From Pipra filicauda (Eukaryota > Chordata > Aves > Passeriformes > Pipridae), in assembly GCF_003945595.2 (NCBI RefSeq), contig NW_024104450.1, positions 248,001 through 312,000 of the forward strand: a stretch of 64,000 bases of DNA, written 5' to 3'. The position numbers were made by a program, and so were the translations under genes. This document shows, piece after piece, positions 23,017 through 35,700 of this stretch. The notes under the pieces are model-generated. The model was not told the origin of the DNA. It ran no database searches and worked only from the letters and a program-made list of their open reading frames with translations. The stretch's first letter is position 1. Each line of letters opens with the position of its first letter.

Positions 23017-23382
23017 TTAGGCCACCTTTTCTAGGCCCCTCTCCGAGTGGAGCAAGCAGTGCTGTCCTTGGAAAGGCTGCTTGGTCGTTCAGGGTGCTGC
23101 CTCAAGAGACTGTCATCTCCGGTCAGTCTCAAATGACCAATATCCTGAACCGCCTGCATGCAGGGTTGGGTCTGCGGCTCCCAGTGCATCTTTCACCTGC
23201 CGTTTCGACCCTCGCCCGTCGCTACAGGACTTTTTGCATGTGGGTAAAGCCTTCAAGCCTGCGCAATGGATTTTTTAGGTGAGATGCAGTATGCGCGGAA
23301 CTGAACCCACCCTTTAATCCTGAGGTTCATCTGCCAGGGTCGAGCGAGCTTGGACGGTGGCAGCGAGCTCCTCAGGACGTAG

Positions 23383-23516
23383 GTTTGATTAGAGTGACCT
23401 TCTCTTAGATGGATGGCCTTACAGGGCTAAGCGAGCTCCATCTGCCCGGGTTTGGGATTAGAGTTGTCCTTCTCCTAGGATGACTGCCAGAAGGCTAATG
23501 GGCTCATCCTGCCCAC
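23383..23516. repeat. diverged 67-bp tandem duplication in the RTE 5-prime UTR
   Basis: Units at 23383-23449 and 23450-23516 both run from GTTT and 'gattagag' through 'ccttctc' and 'ggctaa' to 'ctgccc'. They align over their whole length with scattered differences, so the duplication is older than the insertion. Confidence 0.65.
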
Positions 23517-24159
23517 AGATTTATTGTATCCGACCCTATAGTATTGACCTGTCTGGCATGGGTGACCCTACCAAAGGCATGTACCATCGCCAGCATAGCT
23601 CGCAACCACATAGGGGTATACAGGCTGCATTCTTACTGTTAAAAACGATTAGGCCAAGTCTTACACTACCTAGTTTTCTGCCATCTGTCTATATTCAATC
23701 CCAGGGAAGCACCCAGGAACAGCCCTTTGTCCCGACCAACCTTACAGGATGTAACAAATAAATCCAGGACATATCAAACCTGGGCAGTAGCCACGGGTGA
23801 ATCAAAAACAAACAAACGAGCAAAACTGTTCTGGCCACCGTACCCACCTAGGGCTCGAGGACCTCTCTAGGCCCCAGCCCGACCAAGATCTCCAAGCCCC
23901 AGAGGAAACTATTATCCACCCTGATCTTGTCCTCCCCCCACCGTGTTTCCTCATATCTTCCCACGCACTACTTACCTGACCACCCTCCAGTCCGAGGACC
24001 CCCACAGCCTGCCTGGTACCCCACCCCCCTCCCCAAACCAGACCGGCAAACCTCTGTGTACTCCGAGGCTTCAATTCTCCTCTCTCTCCTTTCTCACGAG
24101 GGCACAAGGCCATGCCGGCGAAGCTCCCTCTCTCCTTTCCCGCTGGGGGGGAGGGGACC

Positions 24160-24229
24160 GGGAGCGGCCCCGCGCGGGACCCCGCGAGATCCGCGGGAGC
24201 GGCCCCGCGCGGGACCCCGCGAGATCCGC
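24160..24229 (-). repeat. two exact 35-bp GC-rich repeats at the RTE 5-prime end
   Basis: 24160-24194 and 24195-24229 are identical (GGGAGCGGCCCC to GAGATCCGC). They lie one base inside the element's 5-prime terminus. They contain several CpGs and short self-complementary stretches such as GCGCGGG. The arrangement recalls promoter monomers of rodent L1 elements. Confidence 0.85.
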
Positions 24230-24230
24230 C

Positions 24231-24241
24231 TGCTTTAAACT
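24231..24241. repeat. target-site duplication, right copy, of the full-length RTE
   Basis: TGCTTTAAACT, identical to 19626-19636, abuts the 5-prime end of the element. Confidence 0.85.
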
Positions 24242-27200
24242 ATTAGATGTAAAATTCCCCACACCTTGTTTTTTGTATCATCTTTCTTCGTTATTCACAT
24301 ACAATAGTATTCACTGTTAGAATAATCTAATGGTACACTAACAAGAGTTGAGAAAATATAAAAACTAGTTTTTCAGAGCACAAACACTTAGTCTCTACTC
24401 TTCCAGAATATTAATTCAGTATTTTCCATCATTTTACCTACCCAAATGGTGCTGAGGGGTAAAGACTAAGGGATTAGTTTCTTGTGCTGTCCTGGGCTCA
24501 AACTCACAGGATTTGATAAGGGATAGAAGAAGAAAGGGATGTCACAAAGAGTAGAAGCTGAAACAGATCATAATGCAGAGAACTACAATGATGCATCCAA
24601 GGTAACCCAAATATTTAGAAAGAGTTATGATATTTGAGTTCCACTCGACAATTTCAACTAGAAAGTTAATCTTCACATTTTCACTAAAGCCAGAACCCAG
24701 CTTCTATAAAGACAAAAAAATTGGGAGAAATAAACTCTGTTTTCTTTCTCCTCAAAGTTATCTCAGGATTCATATAAATGTTACAGCATTTTTGAATGAG
24801 ATCAATACAAATATAAGAGAAAGCATGGGAGAAAAAACAGGGGGCGAGGGGTTGTTTTGTTGTATTTTTTTTTTATTTTTACATGGATTTGGTTAAAATA
24901 ACTATTTTTATTCAAGAACTTGCATAAGATTTAAAACCCAGTGTCTTTTGGATTACCGAAGTGCAGGAATGGAGCTGCTTTTACATCCAGAACTGTTTGA
25001 GCATTTGCCTTTACCTGGCCAAGTGCATTTGAGTGTTTGGGTAAGGCTTTGATCCAGGCATCTGAATAGGACATAAGGGAGAGAGAGTGTACCAGGAGTT
25101 ATCACTGAGTGTTCTGCATTTGTTCCCTCAGCTGCTTACTTTGCACTGTAACAGGCTGTTACTTTTCCATACAACTCCCAGGCAATCATTGATGCAGGTG
25201 AATCCTGTCTCCATGTAATCACTGGGCAATGGTTTCTGAGAGCAAAACCAGAAGAACTACTTTCTCGGAAAATGCAATTGAAAATTTCTTTTTCTTCTGA
25301 AACAGTTTCCTTATCATGCCAACTCCATCAAATAACACTTCACTTTAAATTCATCTCATAACTTTCAGAGACCTCATTAGATAAAATGGTATCAAGAGGT
25401 CTTTACCAATTCCAGGATACGATGATTTTTAAGGAAGGAGCTGTTGTGGATGTTTTACTTTGGCAGTTTCCTATGTTTCCTCCAGACTCTATCTCCCAAC
25501 ACCTAGCAGTCTACAGGCAGAAATTAATATTTCTTGAGAAAGTAAAAGATATTAGCAAATTAAAGGAATATTTGCTAAGTTATGGAATTCACAAGCAGTT
25601 ACATTTATGTCTCCTCTTCTGAGTGCTGGGGGGTGTGCAGATGTTTTGTTAACAAATTGAGGCTGTTTCAAAGAGATTACTGAGAATAAGGTAAGTTTCA
25701 GTAGCAGAACACTTCCAAGGAGAGTATACACATACACCAGATACAAGAAGTGAGATGTCAGAAATGGATACAGCAAATTATGACATATTCAGGTTCATGA
25801 GATGAAATGATGAAATTAATAAATTTCCCCCAATAGCTTATTTAGGAAGGACCTATCTAAGTGAAAAATAAATTGCCAAGCCACAGTAATGTAAAAATGT
25901 AAATGCCTGTGCCAAGGATGTATGTCACCTTATGCTTAATTAGACTTATAAGCAATAAGTAGGACAGAGGCAGACTAACAGAACAAGCAGAGAAAGCAGG
26001 TCAAGCTTTCCTTTTTGACATGGTAAAAAAAAGATCAAATTGGAAGGCACATATTGCATGTGATAGAAGGTGAAAATTATATTGTAAAACAAACAGGTAT
26101 GCAGTGCAAAAGAGAAATCTAGCCAGACATAATTAACTTTTTTAAAAAAATTCAATGACACTTCTTTGCAAAAACTTAACCTTGCAAGGAAAAAAAATGT
26201 TGGAGCAGAGTTGAAGGGAAGAGTTTATTTTGATGTTCTGACAAGGGGGCTTTCCAAAGCCCACAGCAGCTTCCCAAACATCCTTCTGACAAGGTGAATG
26301 ATAACTGCCTGTGAGATATCTGTGGTAAACAGAGGTTTGAATGGGAATTGTTTGGGAATGTTCTAATTAGGAACAGTAATGTGCTGTGAAGGAGAAACTT
26401 TTGCAAGAAAATTGTCCATGAAAGAGAGAACTCGAACAAATAGGGAACAATGGGAAATATTTGGGGCGGGCTGTATGCAGTTACATTCTACCCTCAGGTC
26501 TCTGTTTTTATAAAACCTGAAATACTTCTTTTCTTATTTTCAAAGAATATGTGGAAAACGCAAAAGAATTTGCTTGGCTGCAGTTTGGGGAAATTGCCCG
26601 TGAAGTTAATTCTTAGTATTTTAGCTATTATTGATTAAGTGAGTAAAGGGGAGTTCTGTGGCAAGGCTACAGCAATAGTTAAAGGGGTACTTCCATTGAG
26701 CCAAGTTTGTTAAACTTTAAAGGCTGTGGAGAGGTCTTTGAAATGGAAGAGGGTCTAATAACCTGGCAAATGAGTGTTGTAATTTCCACACTGCTGGTTG
26801 CTGAGACTTTATAAGAAACTACAAATAGTTGTAGTCCTTCTTTGGAAGAGAAGAGGATGCAGGAAAAAAAGGGTTGCACAGCCATTTTCATAGTAATTTA
26901 ATGTAGAGGAGAGCTACCGCATCAGGTTGCTAACAGAGAATCATAAATCCTTTAATTATCACCTTTTAATGGCTTGGGCACATCTTTACAAACGAGAAAA
27001 AGGCGCAAGAGGCAGAGCGTCTTGGTTAGCAGGTATGTTTTTGGAGGTTACTTGAATTTCCCATGGAAAAGCTCCTGGAAATTACTCTGTTACTGAGAGC
27101 CGATGACATCCCCTTGGTCCTGTACTGGACTCTGCCACATGAGCGATGGGGTCAAGGATTCCTGTCCGCAACTGCAATGTGACGATTTCTCAGGAGTGAT

Positions 27201-28054
27201 TATCCTGATGCAACCTGTTCTTAAAAACACAAAGGTGAGCTGTGGGGTGATGCTGTACATCTGTTGTGTGCACATACAGACACTATGTGATGTTTTCATG
27301 GTTGAACAGGGCATATGCTTTGCTCACAAGCTTCCTGACATCCTGCTCAGCATCTCCATTGAACTCCTAACATGATGAACTGGGTCTAATGGCCTATGAT
27401 TTAATTTTACTGCAGATTAAATATTGACAACCTAGAAGTGTTGCTCTCTGTTGACACCTTGATAAATGTTTATGGCTTGATGTGTGGAATGTAAGATCAA
27501 CTGTCTTCCTTAACATTACTTTGAAAGTGGAAAATAAACTCTTGTAAAGAAGATTATGGTGAACAGCATATCGCTGTGAATGTTGCCACATTGTGCTAAT
27601 TAGATGCTGAAATTGCTATGGCTGTTGTGATACATATCATTAATTTGTATGCCTTTCAAAGCGTTTGTGGAACAGATCTCCTGCTGAGATTAAACCGTTA
27701 ACACAAACTGCAAAACAAAATATCTTGCACTATTTTTCACTTCACAGTATTGAAAGCTAATCGGGTACCTTTACATTGCCTTGAAAAACATTTCAGATGT
27801 ATTTGACTGGGTTAAATGGTAAATCCAACCCTTAGCATGAGGATATAATAGTATAAATCAGCATTCTGATAATTGCAGTAATGCTATGTAAATGGTTATA
27901 TCAATATCAAATGCAGCCAAGGGTTCAGGGATCAAACTCCCATAGGAAGAATGATGACAAGGAAACGAAACAAACCTGGACTAAAATATCTTGTCTTGAG
28001 AGCTGTTCTCCAGACTGCAGAAAGGGGAGAAAGATAATTTGACTTATATGACTG
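24242..28054. other. non-coding stretch, no gene recognised
   Basis: About 3.8 kb of AT-rich DNA without a recognised gene or repeat. Parts of 27560-27880 are unusually even in composition and could be conserved non-coding DNA, but nothing in one sequence can show this. Confidence 0.4.
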
Positions 28055-28335
28055 TTTACCTTGGCTGAACGCCAGGTGTCCACCGAGCCTGAGCAGATTC
28101 CCCTCACCCCACAAAGGGGAGACAAAAGAAAAAAAAAAGTGAAAAACCTGGGCTTACCAAGAAAGAAAGTTTATATTTACACGGAGGAAAAAAAGAAGAG
28201 ACTAATAACACTACAAACACACAGGCAAAGGAAACTAACAGTAAAAAATTCTACCTCCCTCAGGGAACAGCATCTTGGACAGATGAAGCTGCCTACAGGG
28301 CCATCCCTGAAGCAAGAAGAAGGGCTGAGCTAATT
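28055..28335. mobile_element. LTR fragment, ERVL-like
   Basis: The segment opens with TTGGCTGAACGCCAGGTGTC, closely resembling the terminal part of avian ERVL-type LTRs ('ggctggacgccaggtgcccacc'). An A-rich stretch with a TTTATATTTA string follows. Neither terminus nor a target-site duplication could be defined. It is probably an old, partial LTR. Confidence 0.4.
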
Positions 28336-31300
28336 CTCCCTTCCCTCTTATAGCCGAACTGACGTAATATGGTATGGAATATCCTATTCGTCCCGGAAAG
28401 AGGAAATGTTATTTTAATACACGAACCCACTACAGTAATCAGTTGTTTTTTACATGTTCCTTGGAGTGTTGGAAAATGTGTGTGATTTCTGCTTTGAAGA
28501 CAAATTCTAATGAAGACACAGAAGTAGAGCAACATCTGCGCTCTGCTCAAAGGCAGATCAGACACCAACTGTTAGCTGTGAGACCAGACCTTGTGCTTCA
28601 GTGACAGCTGTTATAAAGATGTCATGTTGGAAAGTGTGAACATTTTAAAATAAAATAAAATCTGAAGTTTAAAATTTGATTGAGTTACATATAGAATATT
28701 TCACAATACTTTGCTCTGCACGTGTGTGTGTTTTTACCAGCTTTGTGTTAGGGCTTCTCTTTGCTTTTTCCTTATCCCTTAAATTTAACACTTCTGTTCT
28801 CTGATTTGCAGCTTTGGCTTAGTTCATGGTGCTGGAAGTATCTCTTTCAAAGATCCAGACCATTAAGGATTAGGTTATGTGGAATTCTTCAAAGATGTCT
28901 ATGTTTCCTCCATAAAATAGTACCATGTCCGTCCAAATGACAGCTTTTGCACTGACAGATCTTACTCGGATGCAACGCGAACATCTCCAGGAAAGTATCT
29001 TGCCACGATTGGACACAGATTCTCATCAGCATCTGTGCTTGTTTTTAGCCATGAATGGATCATACAATTGATTCACACCATATGTTCAATTACGTAGCTT
29101 TTGGTGGTTTATTTCTTTTTTTTTTCCCTAATTTTTTTCACAGAGACAATAATTTTCTGAGGTTTCTGTTGGCAGCAGTTGCTCTACACCCAAAAGGTAC
29201 CTTTGCAAACCTTTAATCTGTCATATTCAGTGAAATAGCTGTAGTTCACTGGGATGTGAAGGCAGTCTAGATTTTGACAAGTTACTTTGCATTTCTCAGA
29301 GCTGATTATTTTTATTCTTCTTTTTTTTTTTTTTTAAATTTCTGCAACCCTGCCTAATTTGTCACATCTTTGATTGCAAGCAATTGAGACTTGGAAAAAA
29401 ACTTAAGTCAATTAATGACAATTCTGCCAAATACAAATTTTTTTTTGTTACACCTCCCATTTAGAGCAGATACTTCAATGGATGGTGATCCTAATCATTG
29501 CTTTCTGAAATGGCTTGGGCAGCTGCGCTATCCAGGCTGCTTGACATTCAGTCCTTGGGCAGCTCTTACTGAGGGAAGCTGCAGAAACAGGGGCATTAAA
29601 GTGCATTAGAAACAATGCACCTTCACAAGGAGACTGCCTTTTTTTCTCAGCAACAAGTATTTCTTCATTGCAACAACTAATGTTGTTTGATAAAACAAAT
29701 GTGCACTAATCCTAGTCATTGCAATCCATCCTAGTTCCCTCAGGGACGGTTCTGTAGCCATGTGTTTGCCCCTCAGTAATGCCATATTTGAGCTTTACAT
29801 ATTCCTTGCAACCCACAGGGAATTGCTGGAAAGTAGAGTCTGCATGTGGAGACAATTTCTGTCAATGGTTGCAATGTGGTGGCTAAGAGTTTTCTTGTTT
29901 AAGAGCTGTGTATTTTTAAGTCAGTAGGCAGTGGGCTGTGCATGTGGAAACTTTTTCTCAAGCAGAGGACATGTGAGGTGAGGATTTGCAAAGCTTTATA
30001 CATTTGGTGCATTTCAGGTGTTCCATCAGTGGCCATTGTCATTGCTTACATTTCTGTTAATGAGTAACCTCTGCCAGTGCTTCATTCCTACCTGCCTGAA
30101 CTCTTTGGTGGTGTCAGCCTGGCAGCCATGGAAAAGAGCAGAGGAAAGAAAGCTTATACGCTGTATGGCTGAGTTTGATCAAAAGGAACAACATCTTTTT
30201 GCACCACACTCTGAAATCCCAGACATGAGTTCCTTTGCTTGGCACACTGAGATGGAACAAAGAGGAAAAACACAGTAAAGTCCTGAAGGGCTTTCTGCCT
30301 GAGGTAGGTGGGAGGTATCTTGAGGAAAGTCATCTCAATCTCATCTAATTATCCCCAAAATTACTAGTTTGGAGAAAGGACCATTTCTACTTCTTGCAAG
30401 CAATGCCAATGTTGGGGGCTCTTCATCATTTGTACACCAAATATTCCAGCAAAGTCATCTTTGCTGTGCCCAGGAAGAGACAAAGACACAGTGGAGAGTG
30501 CAGGGGCAGGACCTGGGAGTGCTGTGTTTTCCCTCCAATTTCACCTCTGGCCATAATCTGAGTCTTGCTTGTGCCACCAATGCCTCCATTTCCCCACCTA
30601 CACACTACAGAGAATAATGTGTCCTTGAGGACTTTGTCATACAGAGAAAAGTGCAGTGAAAGAGACAGTTATTTCAGTGCTGATGACGTTAAATGCCAAC
30701 AGCTCAAAATATGCTCTGGAAAACCCGTGGTTCTAAAAAGATATATTTCTAAGTGTTACATTTTTTATTGCTGTGTAAGTGGGGATAGTGGGAAAGCCAA
30801 GGAAACAAGTGAGGAATGATATCAGTTTGGGCCTGCAAGATCTAGCTAACACGCGTGTTACTTGGTGCGCATCGTAGTGGGATATGACCTGCTCCTCCTT
30901 CTCTGTCCCTGCATAATGGGCAGCAGGAATGGAACATGGTAAGTGTAGTTCACTTATGACATACTGATGGGGAGAGAAAACAGAGCATTTAATCCACTGA
31001 GATTTCCTATTTACTGCTTTGTGAGGGAGGGCATAAAGCTAAGATTTTTGAGAGACAAAGCTCGCAGAAAAAAATTTTCTGATTAACTATAAAAAAGTAC
31101 AAAAGGTTACAGGTCTGGTTAGCTTGGTCTCATTTGACAGGAAAAAAAGCATTATCAATTTCTTTTATTTATTTATATTTAAAGTCAGTTGGTCTAATAA
31201 AAAAATGCTACTTTTGCTCCTCAATAGCATTTTTCAGCAACAAAAAAACATATACAGCCAAAATGTTTCAATCAGCTCCACATGCATCTATCTTTTCACT

Positions 31301-32389
31301 ATTATTGGACCTCTGAATTTAGGGTGTAATTTCTGACCTCTTATTTCAGAATTATTGGCTGAAAATAGCTTTTGCTGAACTGATTTCCTCACATGAGAGG
31401 TTATGAAGGAATTGCTTTTAACTGACGCTCTAAGCAATATACAATGTTTACTGTAATGTCATAATCTTATTTATGTTTTGAGAACAGCAACCTTCTTTTG
31501 AACTGCCAGTTTCACTGTATTTCAGGTTTGTGCTCATTTCAAAACATTTGGAGAAAGAAGGAAAAAGGCATATATGCTCTAAGGAACAGATCTGATGAGA
31601 TTGCACAGGGAACTTATACTTAAAAGTATTGGGTTTATAGCATGATAAGTGTCTTGGGCATATGATGACAGGCACAAATGAACATGTTACTTGTGATTTC
31701 TCAGCTGAACAAAGCAAATAACCTAACTGAGATCAGTGACAATGATTGGTGGATCTGCTCAAGACTGTCACAGATTCACTGAACTCTGTAATCCTTGTCT
31801 CTTAAATGGGCCTTCAATCAATAAATGAGCAGTGGGACAATCCACTAGAATTGGGAGCAGCAGCAGCTAACAGAAATTCGTGCTCTTTCTGTTGGGCCAG
31901 AAAATTCACTGTGCAGATAAATTGCTCTTTTTGGTCCCCTCTGTCAACATGTTGATAACACACACTCTCTGTCTGTGATCTCTGTATCCTTTTTTTGGGG
32001 GTGCCTGATAAAGACCACACAATGAGAGCAGTGCTGAGGTTTCTGAAGAGTCTTCTCTGTAGTGATTCACCCTGGACAAATGTTTCATTCATATCCAGTA
32101 AATGGTGCTGTCTCACCCGGTGTTGGTAGCAGGAGGAAAAGCGCTATAAAATAAACGGAACATATCTCTCAAAAATTGCTACATAGCTTAGGTTTTGGGT
32201 CATTACAATTCATTTGCTTTTAAATAAATTCATAATTAACTCTGGGCTGAACACAGCCATGACTGTAGGATAGGATGCTGGGGCTTTTTCTGCATCAAGG
32301 TTCATCTTCTGGCATGTAAGAGCGTCTGACCCAGGGAAGACCTGAGCTTTCATCAGCTTATATGAGACAGCAGGGTGACCTCATTGCGG
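28336..32389. other. non-coding stretch, no gene recognised
   Basis: About 4 kb of AT-rich DNA with poly-T runs near 29116 and 29322. No domain-bearing frame, RNA gene or recognised repeat. Confidence 0.45.
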
Positions 32390-32722
32390 TTACAACTTCC
32401 TCATGAGGGGAAGTGGAGGGGCAGGCACTGATGTCTTCTCTGTGGTGACCAGTGACAAGACCAAAGGGAATGGCCTGAAGTTGTGTCAGGGGAGGTTTAG
32501 GCTGGATATTAGAAAGAGGTTCTTCACTGAGAGAGTGGTTGGGCACTGAACAGGCTCCCCAAAGATGGGGTCACAGCACCAAGCCTGACAAAGTTCAAGA
32601 AGTGTTTGGTCAATACTCTCAGGTATGTGGTGTGACTCCTGGGTCTGTCCTCTCCAGGAGCTGGACTTGATGATCCTTGTGGATTCTCTGAACTAAGGAT
32701 ATTCTGCGATTCTCTGATTCTT
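32390..32722 (+). mobile_element. CR1 LINE 3-prime fragment
   Basis: It contains the CR1 ORF2 C-terminal region ('aggggaggtttaggctggatattagaaag', 'ttcttcactgagagagtggt') and the 3-prime UTR. It ends in the octamer-type tail 'attctgcgattctctgattc'. It is truncated at the 5-prime end and the reading frame is lost. Confidence 0.75.
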
Positions 32723-35700
32723 TCAGATGTCTGTCTTCATGCAAAACAAACCCAGGGACAAAACGCAGACTGGCATGTTGGAGGGTATACACTTAGATTT
32801 AGAAACAGGATATAAATTTAGACTTACAGGCTTGCCAGACTTGCATTTAGTTTGGGCTTTGTCTTTTCTTTCCTATAGAGTTAGTTTTGAGGTAAGGTCT
32901 TAAATTTTATGGTTTACATATTCTTTTTTTCTCAGCAGAGAATGCCATGTTGACAAAGTACTGGCCTCTTACAAGAAATCAGTGTTTCATGTAGATTTCT
33001 AAGCTGCTCTGGAGTTTAGAGAATAAGAAAGCAATGGTGTTACTCTGTCAGGATCTTCCAGAGGTTGTGTGCTAGAAATACAATGCAGGCATTTGAAATA
33101 TGTCTGGCTTGGTCAACTGCCCCTCACTTTCTCTGTTTCCTATCCAAGATGTATTTCCGTCTATGTGGAAAGGAGGAACAGGAACCAAAGGCAAGGTAGC
33201 TGACCTGGTTGGCAGCACATTCCAGTTAATGAACTCTCCTGGGAAACAGAGTTCTTCAGACATCTCTTTTACTACTTCAAGTAATTGCTCTGCTTCTTTG
33301 GACTTTTGTGGCTGTTGAGTGTGAAACAGAAGGTTGCACATCTTCCCCAAATGAGTTTATTTGCAGAGCCAAATGAGATGCCAAGTGCTATAGATTGGAA
33401 GATCTATAGGCTTAGCTGTTTATTTGTTGACTCTTTTTTGGCCTGCAGTGAGGTAGTGAGGAGGGACAGAAGTTTTACATTGCTTTTTGTTGATAAGCAA
33501 AAACAAGTTTCTGCAGAAAAAAACCCCCAAACCCAGACAACTCCTTATTCAGCCTTATGGAAGGCTATGTAACTATTTCTGTTCCGGATTCTAGAAAAAA
33601 AATAGCACCTTCACAAATTCCAATTGTTAAAAAGAAGGCTGGAGGATGTTTTAGGACACCATACAGAGAGACTCCTCATTTTCCTCCAGAAACAGCAATC
33701 CCACAGACTCTCTGGGTAACTATACCTTAATGTTTCTTCTTGATTTCTCTCCTAGACCTTCCACATTGTAGTTTTACTTACTGATTCATTTTCCAATATG
33801 CCATATTCTTCAAGGATGTTTGTTACTTTCTCATCAGAAAGTATCTCCTATGGATTAGAAGACTTGTATTCTCTCTGAACAAAACTACTGCTACTTCTTC
33901 AGCCATCTGTCAGAAACTGCATTCTGCAGAGCAATCCTTGTTCTGGATTTCCATCAGCTGGTTCACCATCACCAGTTAGAAGTGTGTTGAACTGAACTGT
34001 AACAGAACAAGGTGGGAAAGAAGTTTTAGTGTCTCACAAGGACTCATTCCACACTGTCCAATTAAGGAACATGTATCAGTGACCTCAGGATCCTGCCTTG
34101 CTGACTGTTGTGGTATTTTATTCTGCTATTCACCATTATAAGAAAAAAATATTCTTTAACGTCTAGGCTGATTAAAAGGATAAAGGATCGTCATAGTCAG
34201 ATAAGCGAAAGTATCTGATATATCACTTGTAAGAGCTCTGCAATCCTTTTAACAGGACAATACAGAAACTGCAAAACGATCACAGTAAGACTCTGACTGG
34301 CAATATAACCTTGAACTAGGCTCAGGAATTCTTCTCCTCTCAGGTTTTTTAGGCATGGACTTCACCCCCAAAATGAGTGTATGACAAAACCAAATTCTGC
34401 ATCCAGTCACAGAAGACTAGATCTGGAGTGTTTCCTCTGAACAAAAAGAAATGCAGTTGGATTTGCATATCAGTATTGGGAGGGATCAGGATTTGTCTAT
34501 CAGGGAGGTAATATAGAGGGAAAGAAGACACAGTTGTGAGGCTAGGATGTCTCTCCCAAGGTGTACACAGAGCACTCTGTGCTGGTCAGCTTGCAATATG
34601 TTCAGAACACAAGATAAGATGTTGTCCCTGTGAAATTACAGGTCATTTTAGCCAAATTCCCCTGAACAGCCAGAGTTCTGCTAAATTTAAAATTAATTTA
34701 AATTCTATTATCTTGGAAAAAATACAAAGGCTTTGTCCCTATTTTCCTTCCTCTCCTCCTCCCTTCTCTTTTCTCTCTTTTTCTAAGAAATAAGATGAAG
34801 AGCTTTAATTCCAAGAAATCAAACTAAAGAAATATACAGCTCACAAAAAAGGCAACAACAACAAAACCAAAACCCTAGGGCCTACAAGAATGAATAATGA
34901 ATGACGTAATTTTCTCCATTAGAAAAGATGGAAATACAGGAAGCAGTCCTTCATTTTGTGTGGTATTACAGGCACAGATCAATACCAAGCATGGTACAAC
35001 GCCAGCAGTGAGTCCATTATTGTGATAATTTTCCCTCAGAGTTGCCTGTATGAACAGTAGATTTTTATTATCACTGCAAGACTCAAGATGTCCTTTGTGC
35101 TTCTGTGTGCACGTTACAAGGGAGGTATTGAAGTAGCTGTTGTCTCTGTTGCCTCTTCATGGACTGTGAATCCTCTTTAAATTCTCAACACCCAAAGCTC
35201 AAGGCCAGAAAACCTGAAATAAGTTTCAGAGGGATGTCACAGAACCCTTTCATGATCCAGCCCTTCTGCCCCTCCAGCTTGCACTTACACTGCAAGGCCC
35301 GGAATTAAACAAAAAAAGGTCGTGAAAAGTTCCTGAAAGGAATCATGTGGGAAAAAATAGAAGTTTTCCAGTAATCTTTGGAGCATAGGTTGGAAGGCAT
35401 GAAAAAGGATGTAGCCATTTAGATTTATTAAGTTTCACCATACTGAGAAGATACTACTGATTTCAAGGAAGGTGTATGGAGGGGACACCTTTGAAAGCGT
35501 GAAACAACAAAGCCCTATTTAAAAAGGCATTTTTATTTCTGTTTTATTTTGAGTTATACTGCCAGCTGCTAAGTTGTCATAAAACATGTTTTGGAGGGTG
35601 TAATTCAATTAATTTTGCTAAGTGGCAGTGATTAGTACCAGTGGGGAATATCTGTTATATGATGTATGTGATTATATGTGTTATATATATCTATTATATG

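Larger units (their letters stand above)
19637..24230 (-). mobile_element. full-length RTE-type non-LTR retrotransposon (copy 1, 4,594 bp)
   Basis: On the minus strand the order is: GC-rich 5-prime UTR (24230 to about 23017), APE-type endonuclease frame, reverse transcriptase frame with C-terminal zinc finger, a short 3-prime UTR with a hairpin, and an (ATG)6 tail. This single-ORF, endonuclease-first plan with a microsatellite tail is that of the RTE superfamily. AviRTE, the RTE family reported from several bird lineages and filarial nematodes, is a natural candidate but needs a database comparison; RTEX or Proto2-like groups are alternatives. An exact 11-bp target-site duplication flanks it. 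The only clear lesion in the coding region is a frameshift between endonuclease and RT, so the insertion is comparatively young. Gene predictors may label such frames craniofacial development protein 2-like because BovB-derived endonuclease sequence occurs in that bovine gene. Confidence 0.88.
23017..24230 (-). promoter_or_regulatory. 5-prime UTR / internal promoter region of RTE copy 1
   Basis: About 1.2 kb of non-coding, partly GC-rich sequence between the element's 5-prime terminus and the endonuclease frame. It has two exact 35-bp repeats at its very start and a diverged 67-bp repeat pair near its 3-prime part. Non-LTR elements carry internal promoters here. The promoter role is inferred from position and composition. 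Confidence 0.6.

Noticed and set aside
27560..27880. Conserved non-coding element candidates (also 38200-38560 and 57950-58110)
   Set aside because: The impression rests on composition only. Conservation cannot be judged from one sequence; a multi-species alignment would be needed.
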